From the NCBI GenBank assembly GCA_963556695.1, contig CAUWAG010000006.1, positions 2,604,001 through 2,668,000 of the forward strand: 64,000 nucleotides of DNA, read 5' to 3'. Shown here piece by piece: positions 22,018-33,670 of the stretch. Origin of the DNA: Anthostomella pinea (lineage: Eukaryota; Ascomycota; Sordariomycetes; Xylariales; Xylariaceae). The position numbers were made by a program, and so were the translations under genes. Numbering within the stretch: position 1 is the first letter of the stretch; every line of letters begins with the position of its first letter. The notes beneath the pieces were generated by a model, which saw only the letters and a program-made list of their open reading frames with translations, had not been told where the DNA came from and searched no databases.

Positions 22018-25000
22018 GCTCCTTGTTCTATTGGAGCGCTGGCGTGATGACGGTGAGGTTGGCTCTATTAGAACTGCAAGCTTGGCGGTACATGCTTATC
22101 ATGTTATGGTTTCGCATAGAGCAGTTGGATTGGGCGGGAAATATGGTTCAGTAGAATTTCGCGTAATAATAAAATAACCAGCTACTTCGTAGCTTCTCAA
22201 TGCGCTGCGTGCATTTCACGGGTGGGGCTAACGCATCCTTTTCGACAATAGTACTTGCTACTGCATCTACCCAACCCAAGGTATTTTTGTCCATTTGGTC
22301 TATCTATCTGGTCTATCCATCCACGTACGGCTTACGTATGACTGTTGGCCCAGCTGTACCTAGCTGGCGGCAGGCGACGCCGCTCCCGCGGCTTAGCTGC
22401 TACTGAGAGGAAGTTCTTAAAGAGGGGCCACGTAACGCAGCTACAGCGCCACAGCACCGCGTACGGCTCACAATTACCACTTATAACCAATATTTCGAAC
22501 GGCAACGATAGAAAAAAAAAAAAAAAAAAACCATGATATGCATTAAGGTAGTACGGTTCGAATGGTCTAGGTCTCGATAGATTGCACGCAGAAGCAAATG
22601 AACTGCAAAGGAAAAAGACGATTTAAGCGGGGCAAAATCTGTTGTCTAATTGGTTGGCGAAATCGTAGCGTCACTAATGTTTTAAGAAAGACTTGATAGT
22701 GAAGTCGTTGCAAAGTTCCGTGTCGCGTTGCACAGTCGGTCCCACATCAGTGCCCGGTCCAACATCTCAGCCACAGCTGGCAGCCACTGGTGGGGCGCTC
22801 AAGGGGTGGGAAGAGATTCCGCTGCCGGTGTTTTAAAACTTATCAACCTTCGGTCTTCCAAACCCCGCCATTCTATTTCCTGGGGGCGCCAACGTCTGAC
22901 CGTCGCTGTTCTCCTGAGTCCTGGCAGTCTGCAGTCCTGAGACCGGCGCATTCTGCACGATGTCACGGAGTAGCCTCGGAACTGCCCCTCAGACGTCCTA
23001 CCTTACGTCTCACCAATCCAAGCAAGGCTGTCCGGATTCTTGCAGGGGTGTCGCCCTCAGACAGCTTCTCGCAAGGTGCCCACGCATATACGTGGCACTA
23101 CCTTCCAACGTCATATGCGTAAAAAGAATCTTCGGGTTGTGTACCCGTGTTGTCAAGTGACCTAGCTTCCTTCCCCCGTCTACACAGCGAGCATGTTGTT
23201 GCGAGTGCACCACCAGATGTATCGGTGTAGCATTCTAGAAGGATTCTGCAAGGGAAGTCGAAGGTAGCTCTGGCAACTTTGCCTATTGGTCACAGAGCTT
23301 CCTCGTATTACTACCAATCACGATCCTGAGCCCCCAACCTCATTCTTACCAGCTCTCGGGTACCAGGAGAGGCATTGGGGCCTTCTGTGGTGACGGTCAC
23401 GGTGACAGTCTACCGGAACGGACCCGTTGGAACGGGACAGCTATCGTGAGCCATGAAGCTGGGTCAATCTCACTGTCGGAAGGCTTTGCCAACGTATCAA
23501 GTTGGCAATCTGCTTACTTGACTTGCAAAATTGTCACCACTTCGTCGGGCACAGCCACGTCCTACAAATGGAAAATGAACGCCTTCCTGAGAGAGGCTCG
23601 ACAACAGATCAGAACACAGGCCACATACGACCTTACCTGGCTCTACTGTCACTCTGAAGCATCACTTACAAGCGTTGATCCGTTCTACCAAGCTTAGGTG
23701 CCTTCTAGCGGGCATTGAACAGCACATCCAATACCACCTCAATCTCGATCGACCTTCCACGTTCGCTATCCGGAACCATGACTCTGGAGCGCCAATGTTT
23801 ATTACCCGCCCATGGTAATAGTGGGCAAATAATCTGAAGGATGACTGCCCAGACCGTCGGGCTTCCAGCTCATGTGCGTCCTCCCTTACACACCGACCAT
23901 CGATCAACTGCGTCCCTGGTCATGCTGCCGTGTTGTGTCCGCATGTGATACTCAATAGGCAGCCCGCCTTGATAGGTAGTCCTGTGGCACATCCGTGTCA
24001 TGCGACTGCTGCATCAGTAATACCGATACGTCGGGTTTCGAGGTCCGCACAGCTGGTCTACCAGAGCTTGCGTTGTAGGACGGTGTCATCTGGTGCGAAC
24101 CGGGCGTTGTGAAGTTGTGGCCCCCAAACGGAATCAGGCCGCACCCGAAAGCCATCATTACTCCTTTTGGTATGACCCAATCAGAGCAGGGGATCGTTGG
24201 CCATGCATACAACTAACCTTGCAAAACCTCCAAATGGCTCGATGGCCTGCAGGTCGAGAGCGGTGGCCTGCAGGTTAGGTACCTGGGTACTTATCTATGA
24301 CCCAATCAGAGAAGGCGATTCGCTGATCATGTACCCATGGATGGCCATGGCGGCCATGGCCCATGGCACATGCCCCCAATTTGATGAGCCTCACAACCTC
24401 CAGTCAACCATGCATGATGCATGTTGCCCGGCGCCTGAGGTTACGCAAGCCATCCAGAGCAGAGCCACGAATATCCAAGATGTCGGATGTCTGGCCCCAG
24501 CACATGCACCGTCGCTCACGCAGAGGACACCCCCTCGTTGCCGAACACTCATATCGGAAGATGGATATAAGAACTACCTGCTCGCACATTTTGGTTTCTG
24601 GCCCCCTCTCCGACTCGTTATCGAACATACCATCTCCTCCTCTCCTTGCAACACTGCTTCTTTTGGGGGCCAAAACATGGCCGACACCTGTTGGGGGCCA
24701 CATCTGGCAGCACCATGTCTCTTTGACGCTCTCTCGTCTCGTCGCATACCTCATCGACGTGCCACTGAGACATCGTATGTGACAGCGATGCACTACTCGC
24801 ATCTACTTATATCCCACTTGTTGCCAGGCGCATCCAACCAATATCAATCTCCTTTGTCTTGTTTTCATGCTTCATCCCTTCTTTTGTTTCGACAGCATCG
24901 ACTATACAGGATCAAAGAAGTCTTCTCGATCGGTCATTGTCACCATGAGACTAGTACTCACAAGCCATCGTCGGGTTCAACTATGTTGCGATGCGCCTTC

Positions 25001-27365
25001 CCTCACTCCGATACACCAACATTGCTCGGCGTACCTTATCAGCACATATCGGCACGTGACCCAAATCACGGAACCGGCGGAAACCGACTCCCGAAACGAC
25101 CTCGACCTCAGTCCCATCTCGAAACAGCCTGACGAGGCTTTCTCGCAAACCACCTCTTCTGTCCATCATCGGGACACACAAGCCCGGGAACAAACCGGGC
25201 ATACCAGCATTTGGAGAATGAGGCGGGCATCTTCGGTCAACACACAGAGTGAGGCGGACCGCATCGTCGGTCTCCCAAAGTGAGGCGGCTGCATAGGAAT
25301 CACGCCAGCCTTGCATCGTGACCGCGTCAGACCGCTCTTTCGGATGCGACGCTGGAGCCTGCGGTCACATTCTACCACCGATTCGTGGCCATGGTCGATT
25401 GGTCGGGATACAGAGGGATTTGAAGTCGCCTTGCTTCACCGAAAGGCTACGAAGGTTGCTCCTACCAACCCGGGCGCTCAGAGTGTCTGCCTCAAGGTGG
25501 ACTGCCAATAATTGGCTGCCTGTCATACCTTTGGGCTTCACGTTCGGCCTATCAAACCTCTCCGCGAGCTGCACCGAAATACCCGTATGACCTTCGAACG
25601 AAGAATGACTGCGATCAGTTGGGCCGCGAACCAACGTTGGGACGTACACGACACTGAGGACATCACGTTTTGCACGGTGGTTAGAGCGAACGTGGGAGTA
25701 ACGGGGAGCTGATGGGTACGATCCGGTGGCCTGATTCGGCCTACGTGGTACAAGACTCGGTTCTTGCCAATTTCCAGTCTGTTCGACCTTTGAAAGCAGC
25801 GGCCGAACGCGAACACCGGAACCCACCACCGAGATGCATATAATGCGTATTCTGAAGTTGCAACCACGACCGGTTTGTATCTTGACTTCAGTCCAATTCA
25901 CACCACTACCGCTGCTGGCGCCCTCTGGGCTTCGAGGAGGAATATCAGGCCCATCACATCGTTTTCAACTATCACGGTCTGATCACTTTCGTGTATTGTA
26001 TATGCTTACATCGTCGAGTGACGATGAAGTCACTGCATTTTTTACGTCCTGGCAATATCTCGAGTCTACCACCCTGGCAGGGCCCTGCTGACCGAAAGAG
26101 TTCAAAGACGGTAGGTATACGACTCGTTATCCAAGCGTAGCAAACACAATCTTGTCAATAATTCAAGCGAATTCTCCAAGCAAGTCAATCACAGTTACCA
26201 CCAGCCCAAGTTCCTTTTCACTGTGGTGACTATCCACAGGCGAGTGCGAGCGTGCTATAACGCGGGCATATTTGGCCTCTGCCGCCTTTACGTATCGGTC
26301 AAGTAGAGATACCAAGCAGCTTCTATTCTCTCACAACACTGTATCATGTATGTGCATACGTGAAATGTTCTATGTCTCTCCGAACGCCAAGCCCGGTTTA
26401 GAGTCGACTGTGATGAGGCCTCCGCGGGTCATATTGTCTTCGGTCTCGGTGGCCCCATCAGAGCAGCCGAGAATCAGCAACGGTGCCACACCGTCCCGGC
26501 GTAAGCCGATGCCGTTCTCCGTGCGCAATGCGTATACTGCACGTCAAAGCAACCACTGGAGTAAGGCAAACCGGCGAGCACACTAGCTCATCTAGAGTTG
26601 CATGCGGTTGGTTCGGGTTCTTCCCCATTCGTGGCCACAAGCCTGAGGCGCTGCACAAGGGACATCTGTGCCAGCTGGTATCTCTTGGTTTCTTGCTTGT
26701 CAGGAGCCAGACAAGACGACATTTGGAGGCTCAAGTGATTAGGACGTAGCAGCACCGTGTCCTGGGACCTGCGCTTCCAGCCAATCTAGGACCTAGGACT
26801 TTTCTACCGTCCTTTCTCTATCCTACCTGTCTGGCTAATCAATCGGTATCCTGCAGAAGACCTGAATAGTGCCCTAGCATGAACATGTTCCTGGCCAAGG
26901 CAGTCTCCCAGCCTCTAAGGTTTCGAGACCGACGTAGGGTCTCTCCGTCACCAGCACGCCTGACCAATGAGCGACGCTGCAGGTCGTTACGTCCTCCGCG
27001 CGATCAGTTGTCGACCTCCTCAACTCCAGATTCTCTACACCTCGACGTTGCGGGTACCCATTCTCCCTATATCGTATATATATTTCCATTGTTCTCCACT
27101 CAGCATGTCGAAATCAACTCCCCCCAACCTTCACGAGCTACTACTTTCATACATCCTCCACATGTATATGGCTACATCAACCCAGACTTGCAATACTTCT
27201 CGATTCGCGGCCTGGATGCCTCGCCAGCAGAGCTAAAGTCTTCTCGAGTCTTCCCGTCGCTACTTCCCACTCCCTAGCAGATCGAAAAGGCATCGACACT
27301 TGTTTTCCTCCCCTTCGCCGTCCCAGAGCCTACGTGCAACAGGAAATTACAGCAACCCAGCCATC
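22018..27365. other. Long gene-poor region
   Basis: This is 5.3 kb. It contains an A-run at 22512-22530, a nearly palindromic CCATGG-rich patch at 24333-24367 and many overlapping ORFs up to 311 codons. None of these has a domain, a signal peptide or linked exons. I see no TIR, LTR or tRNA. It could be old repeat-derived DNA. Confidence 0.5.
22512..22530. repeat. Poly-A run
   Basis: About 19 consecutive A bases lie downstream of the H+-ATPase gene. It could be slippage or the tail of a retrotransposed fragment. No LINE-like sequence is visible next to it. Confidence 0.75.
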
Positions 27366-27700
27366 ATGGGTTCGAACGACGCCACATACAACGGGTCCGT
27401 CTCCAAAAACACTACCTCCCGTCATACACATACACCCCCGTATGAAGGTAAAGACTAACCTACTCGCTCCCCCTCCCCAGCACGACGCCGCATAAACCAA
27501 AACACCACTACACCACGAGCCCCCCAACGTCGCACTCCACCGACAGGCAGAGCGTCCAGAGCTACAGTCTCGGCACCTACCGCCATGGGCCCAGCAGCAC
27601 ACCCATGGCATCGACGGCCAGCTCCAGGGACATCGAGGCAGCTCACGCGCAGAGGGTCGCGAGGGAGACTCAGGCTATCCTGTCTCGCTACTATAAGTGA
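27366..27700 (+). CDS. Small Ser/Thr-rich hypothetical protein, two exons
   Basis: Model: 27366-27439 and 27481-27700, giving 97 residues. The 41-nt intron has a GTATGA donor, a perfect branch-like GACTAAC and a CCCCAG acceptor, and splicing joins two frames in phase. The protein starts MGSNDATYNGSVSKNTT, continues Ser/Thr/His-rich and disordered, and ends in a predicted helix SSRDIEAAHAQRVARETQAI before SRYYK. The charged C-terminal helix after a polar linker is a common layout of small conserved fungal proteins of unknown function. No signal peptide or membrane helix is present. I do not recognise the family. Confidence 0.5.
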
Positions 27701-28449
27701 TGAACGCGGTTTTGAGTTGGCTGTGGCGGATCGGTATGGCTCTCTTCCACGTATAGGCTTCTGTGTTCACTCTCACTGACACTGCCGTTAATGACTAGGT
27801 AGTCTTGCTGGCCCAGGCGAGGCGATTCCGCCGTCTATAAATATACAAGGCTTCCTTAAGGGACAAGCGAGCCGTCATCTTTCATCTACCGCCTACTCCC
27901 CGAGGATCGCAGGGGATTCTGTTCACCTCTTTTCCGCCCCAGAGGCGAGTGTCCCGGTTGCCATGCTGCTACCTAATGCGCGGACAGCTATGCGGATAGA
28001 TGTCATTGGCCAACGATGTCTCTTGGTCCAACCAATGCCAGCCTGCAGCTCCTCCACCTCCATTGCCCCCTTTTGTCCGATCTGCGCCCCGCTGGTTCGT
28101 CCGCCACGGGTTCCAAAATAGCTGTCACACTCTGCCCTGCAGGACACTCCGCTTGGACCCTTCCCCCCCCCCGCCTGGAAATCGGTCGATCCCGAGCCAA
28201 GATCAGCCGCATTGCTCTTTAGTCACCAACATCACATCTCACCATCGATCCTGTTCCAAATCAAAAGACTCAGATCAGAGAGAAAGTTAGCATGCCAAAA
28301 GGAGCAAACACATCATTTTCACAATGGAGGAGAAACCAGGTGTAACCAAGACAGTGTCCAATGTCAATATCAACTCCTAACTAGGAACGAATGCTAAGTA
28401 CACCACGACATCACCTCTGCTGCTTTGACATGCAAGCAGGCTTCACCAA
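27701..28449. other. Intergenic region, no gene seen
   Basis: Only short ORFs occur. This stretch contains the 3' ends of the flanking genes (27366 plus, 28450 minus). Confidence 0.5.
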
Positions 28450-29240
28450 TTACCATTGGCCCTTGCCATCACCACCCTTGTTGCCGCCCCAGTTCTGGCT
28501 ATTCTTGTTGTCCCAGTTCTGACCTTCTCCGTTCTTGTTGCCCCAGTTGTTGCCGTAGCCGTTCTGGCCGTAGCCATTGTTGTTGTCCCAGTTCTGGCCA
28601 TCACCCTTGTTGTCCCAGTTCTGGCCGTAGCCCTTCTCGTTATCCCAGTTCTGGCCATCGTCCTGCTTGTTGTCCCAGTTCTGACCATCTTCATTCCTGT
28701 TGTCCCAGTTCTGGCCGTCACCCTTCTTGTCGTCATAGTTTTGGCCGTTCTTGTCATCGTGGTTCTGGCCATCACCGTTCTGCTCTTCACCCCTCTTTTG
28801 GTGGCCACTCTTGTTATCGCCCTTGTTGTTGTATCCATTCTTGTCATCACCCTTGTTGTTGCCGCCCTTGTACTCGCCGTTCTTGTTGTTGTTGTCACCC
28901 TTGTAGTTGCCGTTCTTGTTGTTATAGTCGCCATTCTTGTTGTTGTAGTTGCCGTTCTTGTTGTTGTTGTCGCCCTTGTACTCGCCGTTCTTGTTGTTGC
29001 CCTCGCCCCATCTGCTCACATCGGCAAACGATCGTTCGATGAACGCAATGTCAGCAGCTCGCTTGCTGGGGTCGAACTCCGCCTGATGTAGTCAGTATCC
29101 ATGGCTCTAACCACTGGTACCAACTAATTTACAGCCTCGAAACCGCGCTCGTCCATGACAGCAACCGCTCCGCCAGCGACGGGGGCAGCTAAGGCAGCGG
29201 GCGCCGCGAGTAGGGCCGCGAGGACGAGCTTGGACACCAT
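28450..29240 (-). CDS. Secreted Asn/Gly/Trp-rich tandem-repeat protein
   Basis: Spliced model on the minus strand: 29133-29240 then 28450-29082, giving 246 residues, with one 50-nt intron (GTAAAT donor, CATCAG acceptor). A strong signal peptide (KLVLAALLAAPAALAAP) precedes a short propeptide-like part with dibasic SKR and the phrase DIAFIERSFADVSRW. The rest is low complexity. It has about five units of NNKNG(E/N/D)Y between about residues 66 and 110, a KR site in HQKRGEEQ, then about seven units of (D/Y/E)GQNWDN to the C-terminus. There are no Cys and no membrane helix. The protein is certainly exported in design. It could be a wall-associated polymer, an effector or a multi-core peptide precursor. 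Its neighbour 2.3 kb away is a UstYa-family oxidase, which makes the last idea worth testing, but regular Kex2 sites between repeats are missing. An antisense hydrophobic ORF here is a shadow. Confidence 0.8.
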
Positions 29241-29398
29241 TTTGGATAGTTGTTGGCTATGCTAGAAGCATGAAATAGGTCAGAAATGATCGGTATAGAG
29301 ATATTCTCGTGTGATGTTCGCAGCACCCGACAGCGATGTAGGCTTATGGACGATTGGACACCCTGAAAACACGAGTGAAAACTTGAATAGGGAGTTGT

Positions 29399-29434
29399 GA
29401 GGGATGACATCGCAATGAGGGATGACATCGCAAT
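29399..29434. repeat. 18-bp perfect tandem duplication upstream of the secreted repeat gene
   Basis: GAGGGATGACATCGCAAT is present twice head to tail, 160-195 bases upstream of the ATG of the minus-strand gene at 29240. It could double a transcription-factor site (core TGACAT), or simply be slippage. Confidence 0.7.
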
Positions 29435-31491
29435 GGGATAGGAGGCCCAGAGTCTGTTGGTCCTGTAGTGTAGGTTGCGGGCGAATTTACCTTTTTGAGA
29501 TGAGACAGGAAGTGTGATAGTTGAGTTGAGAGGTTGAGCTGGTACTGTTTGAGATGATGCTATGCAGGTGTTTCAATGCAGAGGTGGTGGGTGTCGAAGG
29601 TTATGAGGATGAGGAGGAGAACGAAACGAGACGAAACGTGTTTGAGTAGCGGTATCTTATATTCCCACATTCATCGGCAGAACGAGGGCGTTGGGACCTC
29701 AGACCGAGGACCGCATCTACCGATGCCCATATCCATGCTCATGATGCAAATCATCGCCAAGTCTCCGTCACCTCCGGCCCAACTACAACACCTCGCTCAG
29801 GCATCTGGGAGTGCTACGAACAAGTGTGGATGGGATGAACAGGTTTTGGAAGTCGTCACGTCCACGCCCAGGCAGTTGTCAAAGTTTCTTGGCAATGACA
29901 CCCGGACGTATGGGATGCTTCGGGGGATATAAGTTGGTGCGTGCGGTGTGGAGTGGGCCTCGATCGAGGCTCGAGAGAAGACCCGGCCTTGAGGGTCGGA
30001 TGGCTAGTGCCCGCTCGTAAGCCCTCTGCCACACACGACGACCCGAGATCGGTTGGGTTTCGTCTGACCCAACTAGTACGTAACGTCTTCGTTGAGAACG
30101 GTCAGACTAAACCTTAAACCAATGTCGGGACCTCGTCTGTGCCATGGCAGTGGTAGCACCTCGGTGGTTTCACTGACCTTCTCACCTGACTTATTGGTGC
30201 TTGACCAGATAGATACGCAATCTGCCCCCCTTTTCCGTCGATGATGTCCAACACACCAGAACCGGGGTGTTCACAATGATGTATGTCTCCGTACTTTTGG
30301 TGCGAAACTCAAGCAACCATCTTTTGCTCTGGTCCTTCCGGCAGACAGGCTCATCAGGAGACTTTCCTTGGCCTGCGGGAAGACTTGCTTCGGGTCCGAA
30401 ACTCTGTGCCCAACAGAGGAGCACACACCCAGGTTTGTCGCTCTGTCCGTGTCATCGATATGCACAACTCAATACCTAAGATTCGATTGTGGCCAGGTTT
30501 TTCGTGGATCATTGGATCATATGCGACGAACAGATCACTCTCGTATCAAGGAATGGAAGCGTCATGTCGCCGGCGCCCGCAGAGCTCCAGGTATGCAGGT
30601 ACATAGATTCTGTCGACACATGGCAGCGAGGGGTTTGCATTAGCTGAGATGTGCCCCGACAACCTCTCAGTCTGACTATCGTCATAGTTTCTCGAGATCA
30701 GGTGTTGCATACATGAAATGGAACCCTGCCCTGAAGCCTCTGCCGTGGTATCCCGGATTGCCAGGAAGCATGGAAGGGGCAAAAAATGTATACATGTACA
30801 TACACAGGGCTTCCACGCCTGATCAGTACCGCAGCTCTCGCAGAACAACAAGTCATCATTCGCCCCCTATGATTAGCCTTCTGGCACGGACAGGCGCTTC
30901 CCCAACTATAAAGTGCCGCGTCAGGGATGCTTCCCATGAAACTCTTACACCTCCAAACCCGTCTGGGATTGATTTGTAAGACGTTGGTTAGCTTCACCAG
31001 AAAACCTAATATACGAGACGTAGTCGCCACCAATGGTCGTCCATTCAGTTGAAGCCGGCGACTGTGGTGTGATGGCCCGGAAACGGCCCCGGGTCGGACT
31101 GCGCCGTGATCAACGCGGTTATCCCGCTGCCGTGAAAGCTGCCCGGGCCCGGACCTACTGGATGCGAGAACATACAACACCCGATGGCGATGCGATAAAA
31201 GGGGAGATTAACGTCGCCGCATAAGCCCGCGGCCAGTTGACGGCCGCCGTATGCTCCCTTTGAGAAGCCGGCTAAACCTGGCTTGGAACGGAGGCACGCA
31301 AATGGCTTCCCCTTTAGGCAAAACACGGCGTTGCCCAATGGGGAACCGGCGACGTAACGTATCCTGTCATTTCTTTCGCCTCCAAGTGCTATCCCTATTT
31401 GCATCGTGGAAGTTTGTGATCACAACTCTTGCGAAGTCGCACATAAATCGCACCCAGAAGTCCTTCCGAGTACATCATATGCGCCTGCGCA
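29435..31491. other. Intergenic region, no gene seen
   Basis: This is 2 kb between the secreted repeat gene (minus) and the UstYa-type gene (plus), so it is a shared divergent upstream region. Only short ORFs without domains are present. Confidence 0.5.
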
Positions 31492-32380
31492 ATGAGCCCA
31501 AGCAAGCAAGAACATGACGAGGAAGAGCAGGCCTTCCTCTCGCCAGGTCCGGCTCCCAACGATGCCGTGTGGTCCCGGAAAAGCACAACTTCGCGCAAGG
31601 CGACGCGATACTTGCGGCTAGCACTGGAGATTGCGATGGCAATAGTCATCGGTCTTTTCGTGGCCAATACGGTGCGCGAAAAGAGCCAAGTCAAACCGTC
31701 TCCGGTTCCGAAGTGTATGTACATTTACTCCGTTGATAGCGAGAAATATGGAAGGATCCTGATCGCTCATATGTATCGCTCGCAGTGCCGCGAAAGACGT
31801 ACACATTCCTCCCGGATCCGCAATATGTAAGCGAAGACATGCTCTTCGACGAGCAGGACACGCTTCACACGCTGCATAGCTGGATACCGCTGAGTGCAGG
31901 TATGTATAGCAACCTCCCCCTGTGATCGTGTACCAGTACCACTGAGGAGACCTCTCATTGACGTCGTTGCCCCCAATAGACGCCAGGGGCTACGTCCAGA
32001 TCCCCGATCACGACTCCTACGACATCCTCAACGAGCCCTACACGGTCCCCATCAACCGGACGACCGACGGCCCCGCCTACATGATGGCCGTCTTCCACCA
32101 GCTACATTGCCTCTCGTACATCGTGAACCACTACCAGCAAGGGTACGCCGGCACCGAGCTGACCGAGGAGGTGGCCCATCACTCGTCGCACTGCTTCGAC
32201 TACCTGCGCCAGTCGATCATGTGCGCCGGCGACACCAACCTGGAGGGCGAAACGGAGGCGGGACCCGGCTGGGGTTCGGAACACGAGTGTGTTAATTACG
32301 ATGCGCTACTCAATTGGGCGAACGAGCGGTCGGCCATGAAGTGGAGGAACGCGCTGTTGCCGGGTGAAGCTATACTTTGA
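31492..32380 (+). CDS. UstYa-family oxidase (DUF3328)
   Basis: Exons: 31492-31714, 31786-31899, 31980-32380, giving 245 residues, with GTATGT donors on both introns. There is a polar cytosolic N-terminus with acidic and Ser-rich stretches, then a single membrane helix (LALEIAMAIVIGLFVANTV, about residues 43-61). The catalytic domain carries both signature HxxHC motifs: HQLHC in the AVFHQLHCLSY segment and HSSHC in HHSSHCFDYLRQSIMC. Flanking family features are YDILNEPYTVPI, AYMMAVFHQL and WGSEHECVNYD. Known members such as UstYa/UstYb, AprY and CctO form cyclic bonds or hydroxylate peptides in fungal RiPP or cyclic-peptide pathways, and many others are orphan. The protein sits alone apart from the secreted repeat protein 2.3 kb upstream. 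The substrate is unknown. Confidence 0.9.
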
Positions 32381-33162
32381 AAATCACATAGTATTACCAG
32401 AAATCGACTATTCAATGTGTATTGCGAGATGACAGGATGATGTACGAATACACCTTCCGGACCCATCTCCGTGCTCGCCTCTCTAAGTCTTGCGACCCTC
32501 GCTTCCCCATAGCCACTGGCTGCTTTTCACCAAATTCAAGTTAAAGAATCATAATTCAATCAATTCAATTCGGACCTTGACGAAGAATCTTTGACGAAGA
32601 ATCTTTGACGAATAATTGTAATTCAGTTCAAGTCTCCCGAATTGAATTGAAGTGAATCAATTGAGATCCGGGGTCACTTAGATGTCGAGTTTTCGGGATT
32701 TTTCCGACGTCCTCTTGTAGCCCTCGGTGAGTTGAAGCGATTGAGCATGGTCGGGACACCAGAGATGGGGGTCTTGGGGATGACAGGTTGTTCGAGAAGT
32801 CTAAGGGTGGTACGTTGGATGTTGGATATCGTGGTGGGCGGATGTGTGTGGCTGGTGCTATGGCTGCTGGTGTGGCTGGTCGTGCTGGTGTGGGTCTAAC
32901 CGTCTAAGAGAAAGCGCCGGCTTTTGTTTGATCCGGAGGCCGGGGCCAGGGCTCCGGCAAGAGGTAATTGCGGGCAATTCCAAGGCCCGAATTGAAATTG
33001 AGTGAAACCCGAAGCAGATAGCCAGTCACCTGCACTGTAATGCCGCCGATAATCAGCTTCTTAACTCGATATTACCGTGGCATCCCTCCCACACTTCAAC
33101 TTGTCTGATCCCCATAGAAGAAGAAGAAAACAGGCCATCTGGCCAGAAGCAGACCGCCTGAA

Positions 33163-33186
33163 GGCTGAAGGCTGAAGGCTGAAGGT
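33163..33186. repeat. CTGAAGG short tandem repeat
   Basis: There are three to four direct units of GGCTGAA before the kinase gene. It appears to be slippage-type simple sequence. Confidence 0.7.
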
Positions 33187-33393
33187 GGAATGCGAGGTTC
33201 GCCTCGATGTTCACAGAAGCCTGAAGGCATGCCCAGTAACTGGGTGTTTGATATCAGCCGGGCGCGGACTATCCGGTAGGCCTGATTGAGAAGGCGACCA
33301 CACTGCAGGTGTGCTGGAGCCTACAGCTGAAGTTAGACGCTGTTTTTGATGCAGCCCAGGTACCTTCTAACGTTCCCCCTTCTCTTGGGGTCT

Positions 33394-33415
33394 TGGGGTC
33401 TTGGGGTCTTTGGGG
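33394..33415. repeat. TTGGGGTC short tandem repeat
   Basis: There are three direct units of TCTTGGGG, about 260 bases upstream of the kinase start codon. G-rich runs could fold, but no function can be assigned. Confidence 0.7.
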
Positions 33416-33670
33416 CGCAGCTGTAGGTGTGTGTGTGCTATCAGCGCCACTGAACCGCCATCTCTCGCCCAGGCTGGAATCCTTTGCAAGGCCTCACTCC
33501 AGCCGCCCGAAAATTGCGCGATCTACCGATTCAATGATAGGTTTGACTTGCCACAATTGAATGCGATGGGACCCAACTCACACTTTCACTCCATTTTATG
33601 CAATTTCTACTTGCGCCTGAACAGCAGGATCCGGGTGGCAACCCCCTGAACGGTCGCCAAACTCGGTCTG

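Larger units (their letters stand above)
32381..33670. other. Intergenic region with short direct repeats
   Basis: No gene is seen. The region contains near-perfect copies of GACGAAGAATCTTT (32579-32610), several AATTGAATT-type AT palindrome motifs near 32550-32660, GCTGAAG repeats at 33163-33186 and TTGGGGTC repeats at 33394-33415. Confidence 0.55.

Noticed and set aside
24197..25132. 311-codon plus-strand ORF
   Set aside because: It has no domain, odd composition, overlapping ORFs on other frames, and no promoter or leader features.
25365..25901. 178-codon minus-strand ORF in the gene-poor region
   Set aside because: Competing ORFs lie on both strands over the same bases, with no domain and no splice context.
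28456..29091. 211-codon plus-strand ORF rich in Val, Ala and Leu, looking like a membrane protein
   Set aside because: It is the antisense of the GTT/CTT-rich repeats of the secreted protein gene on the minus strand, which has a signal peptide and a proper intron.
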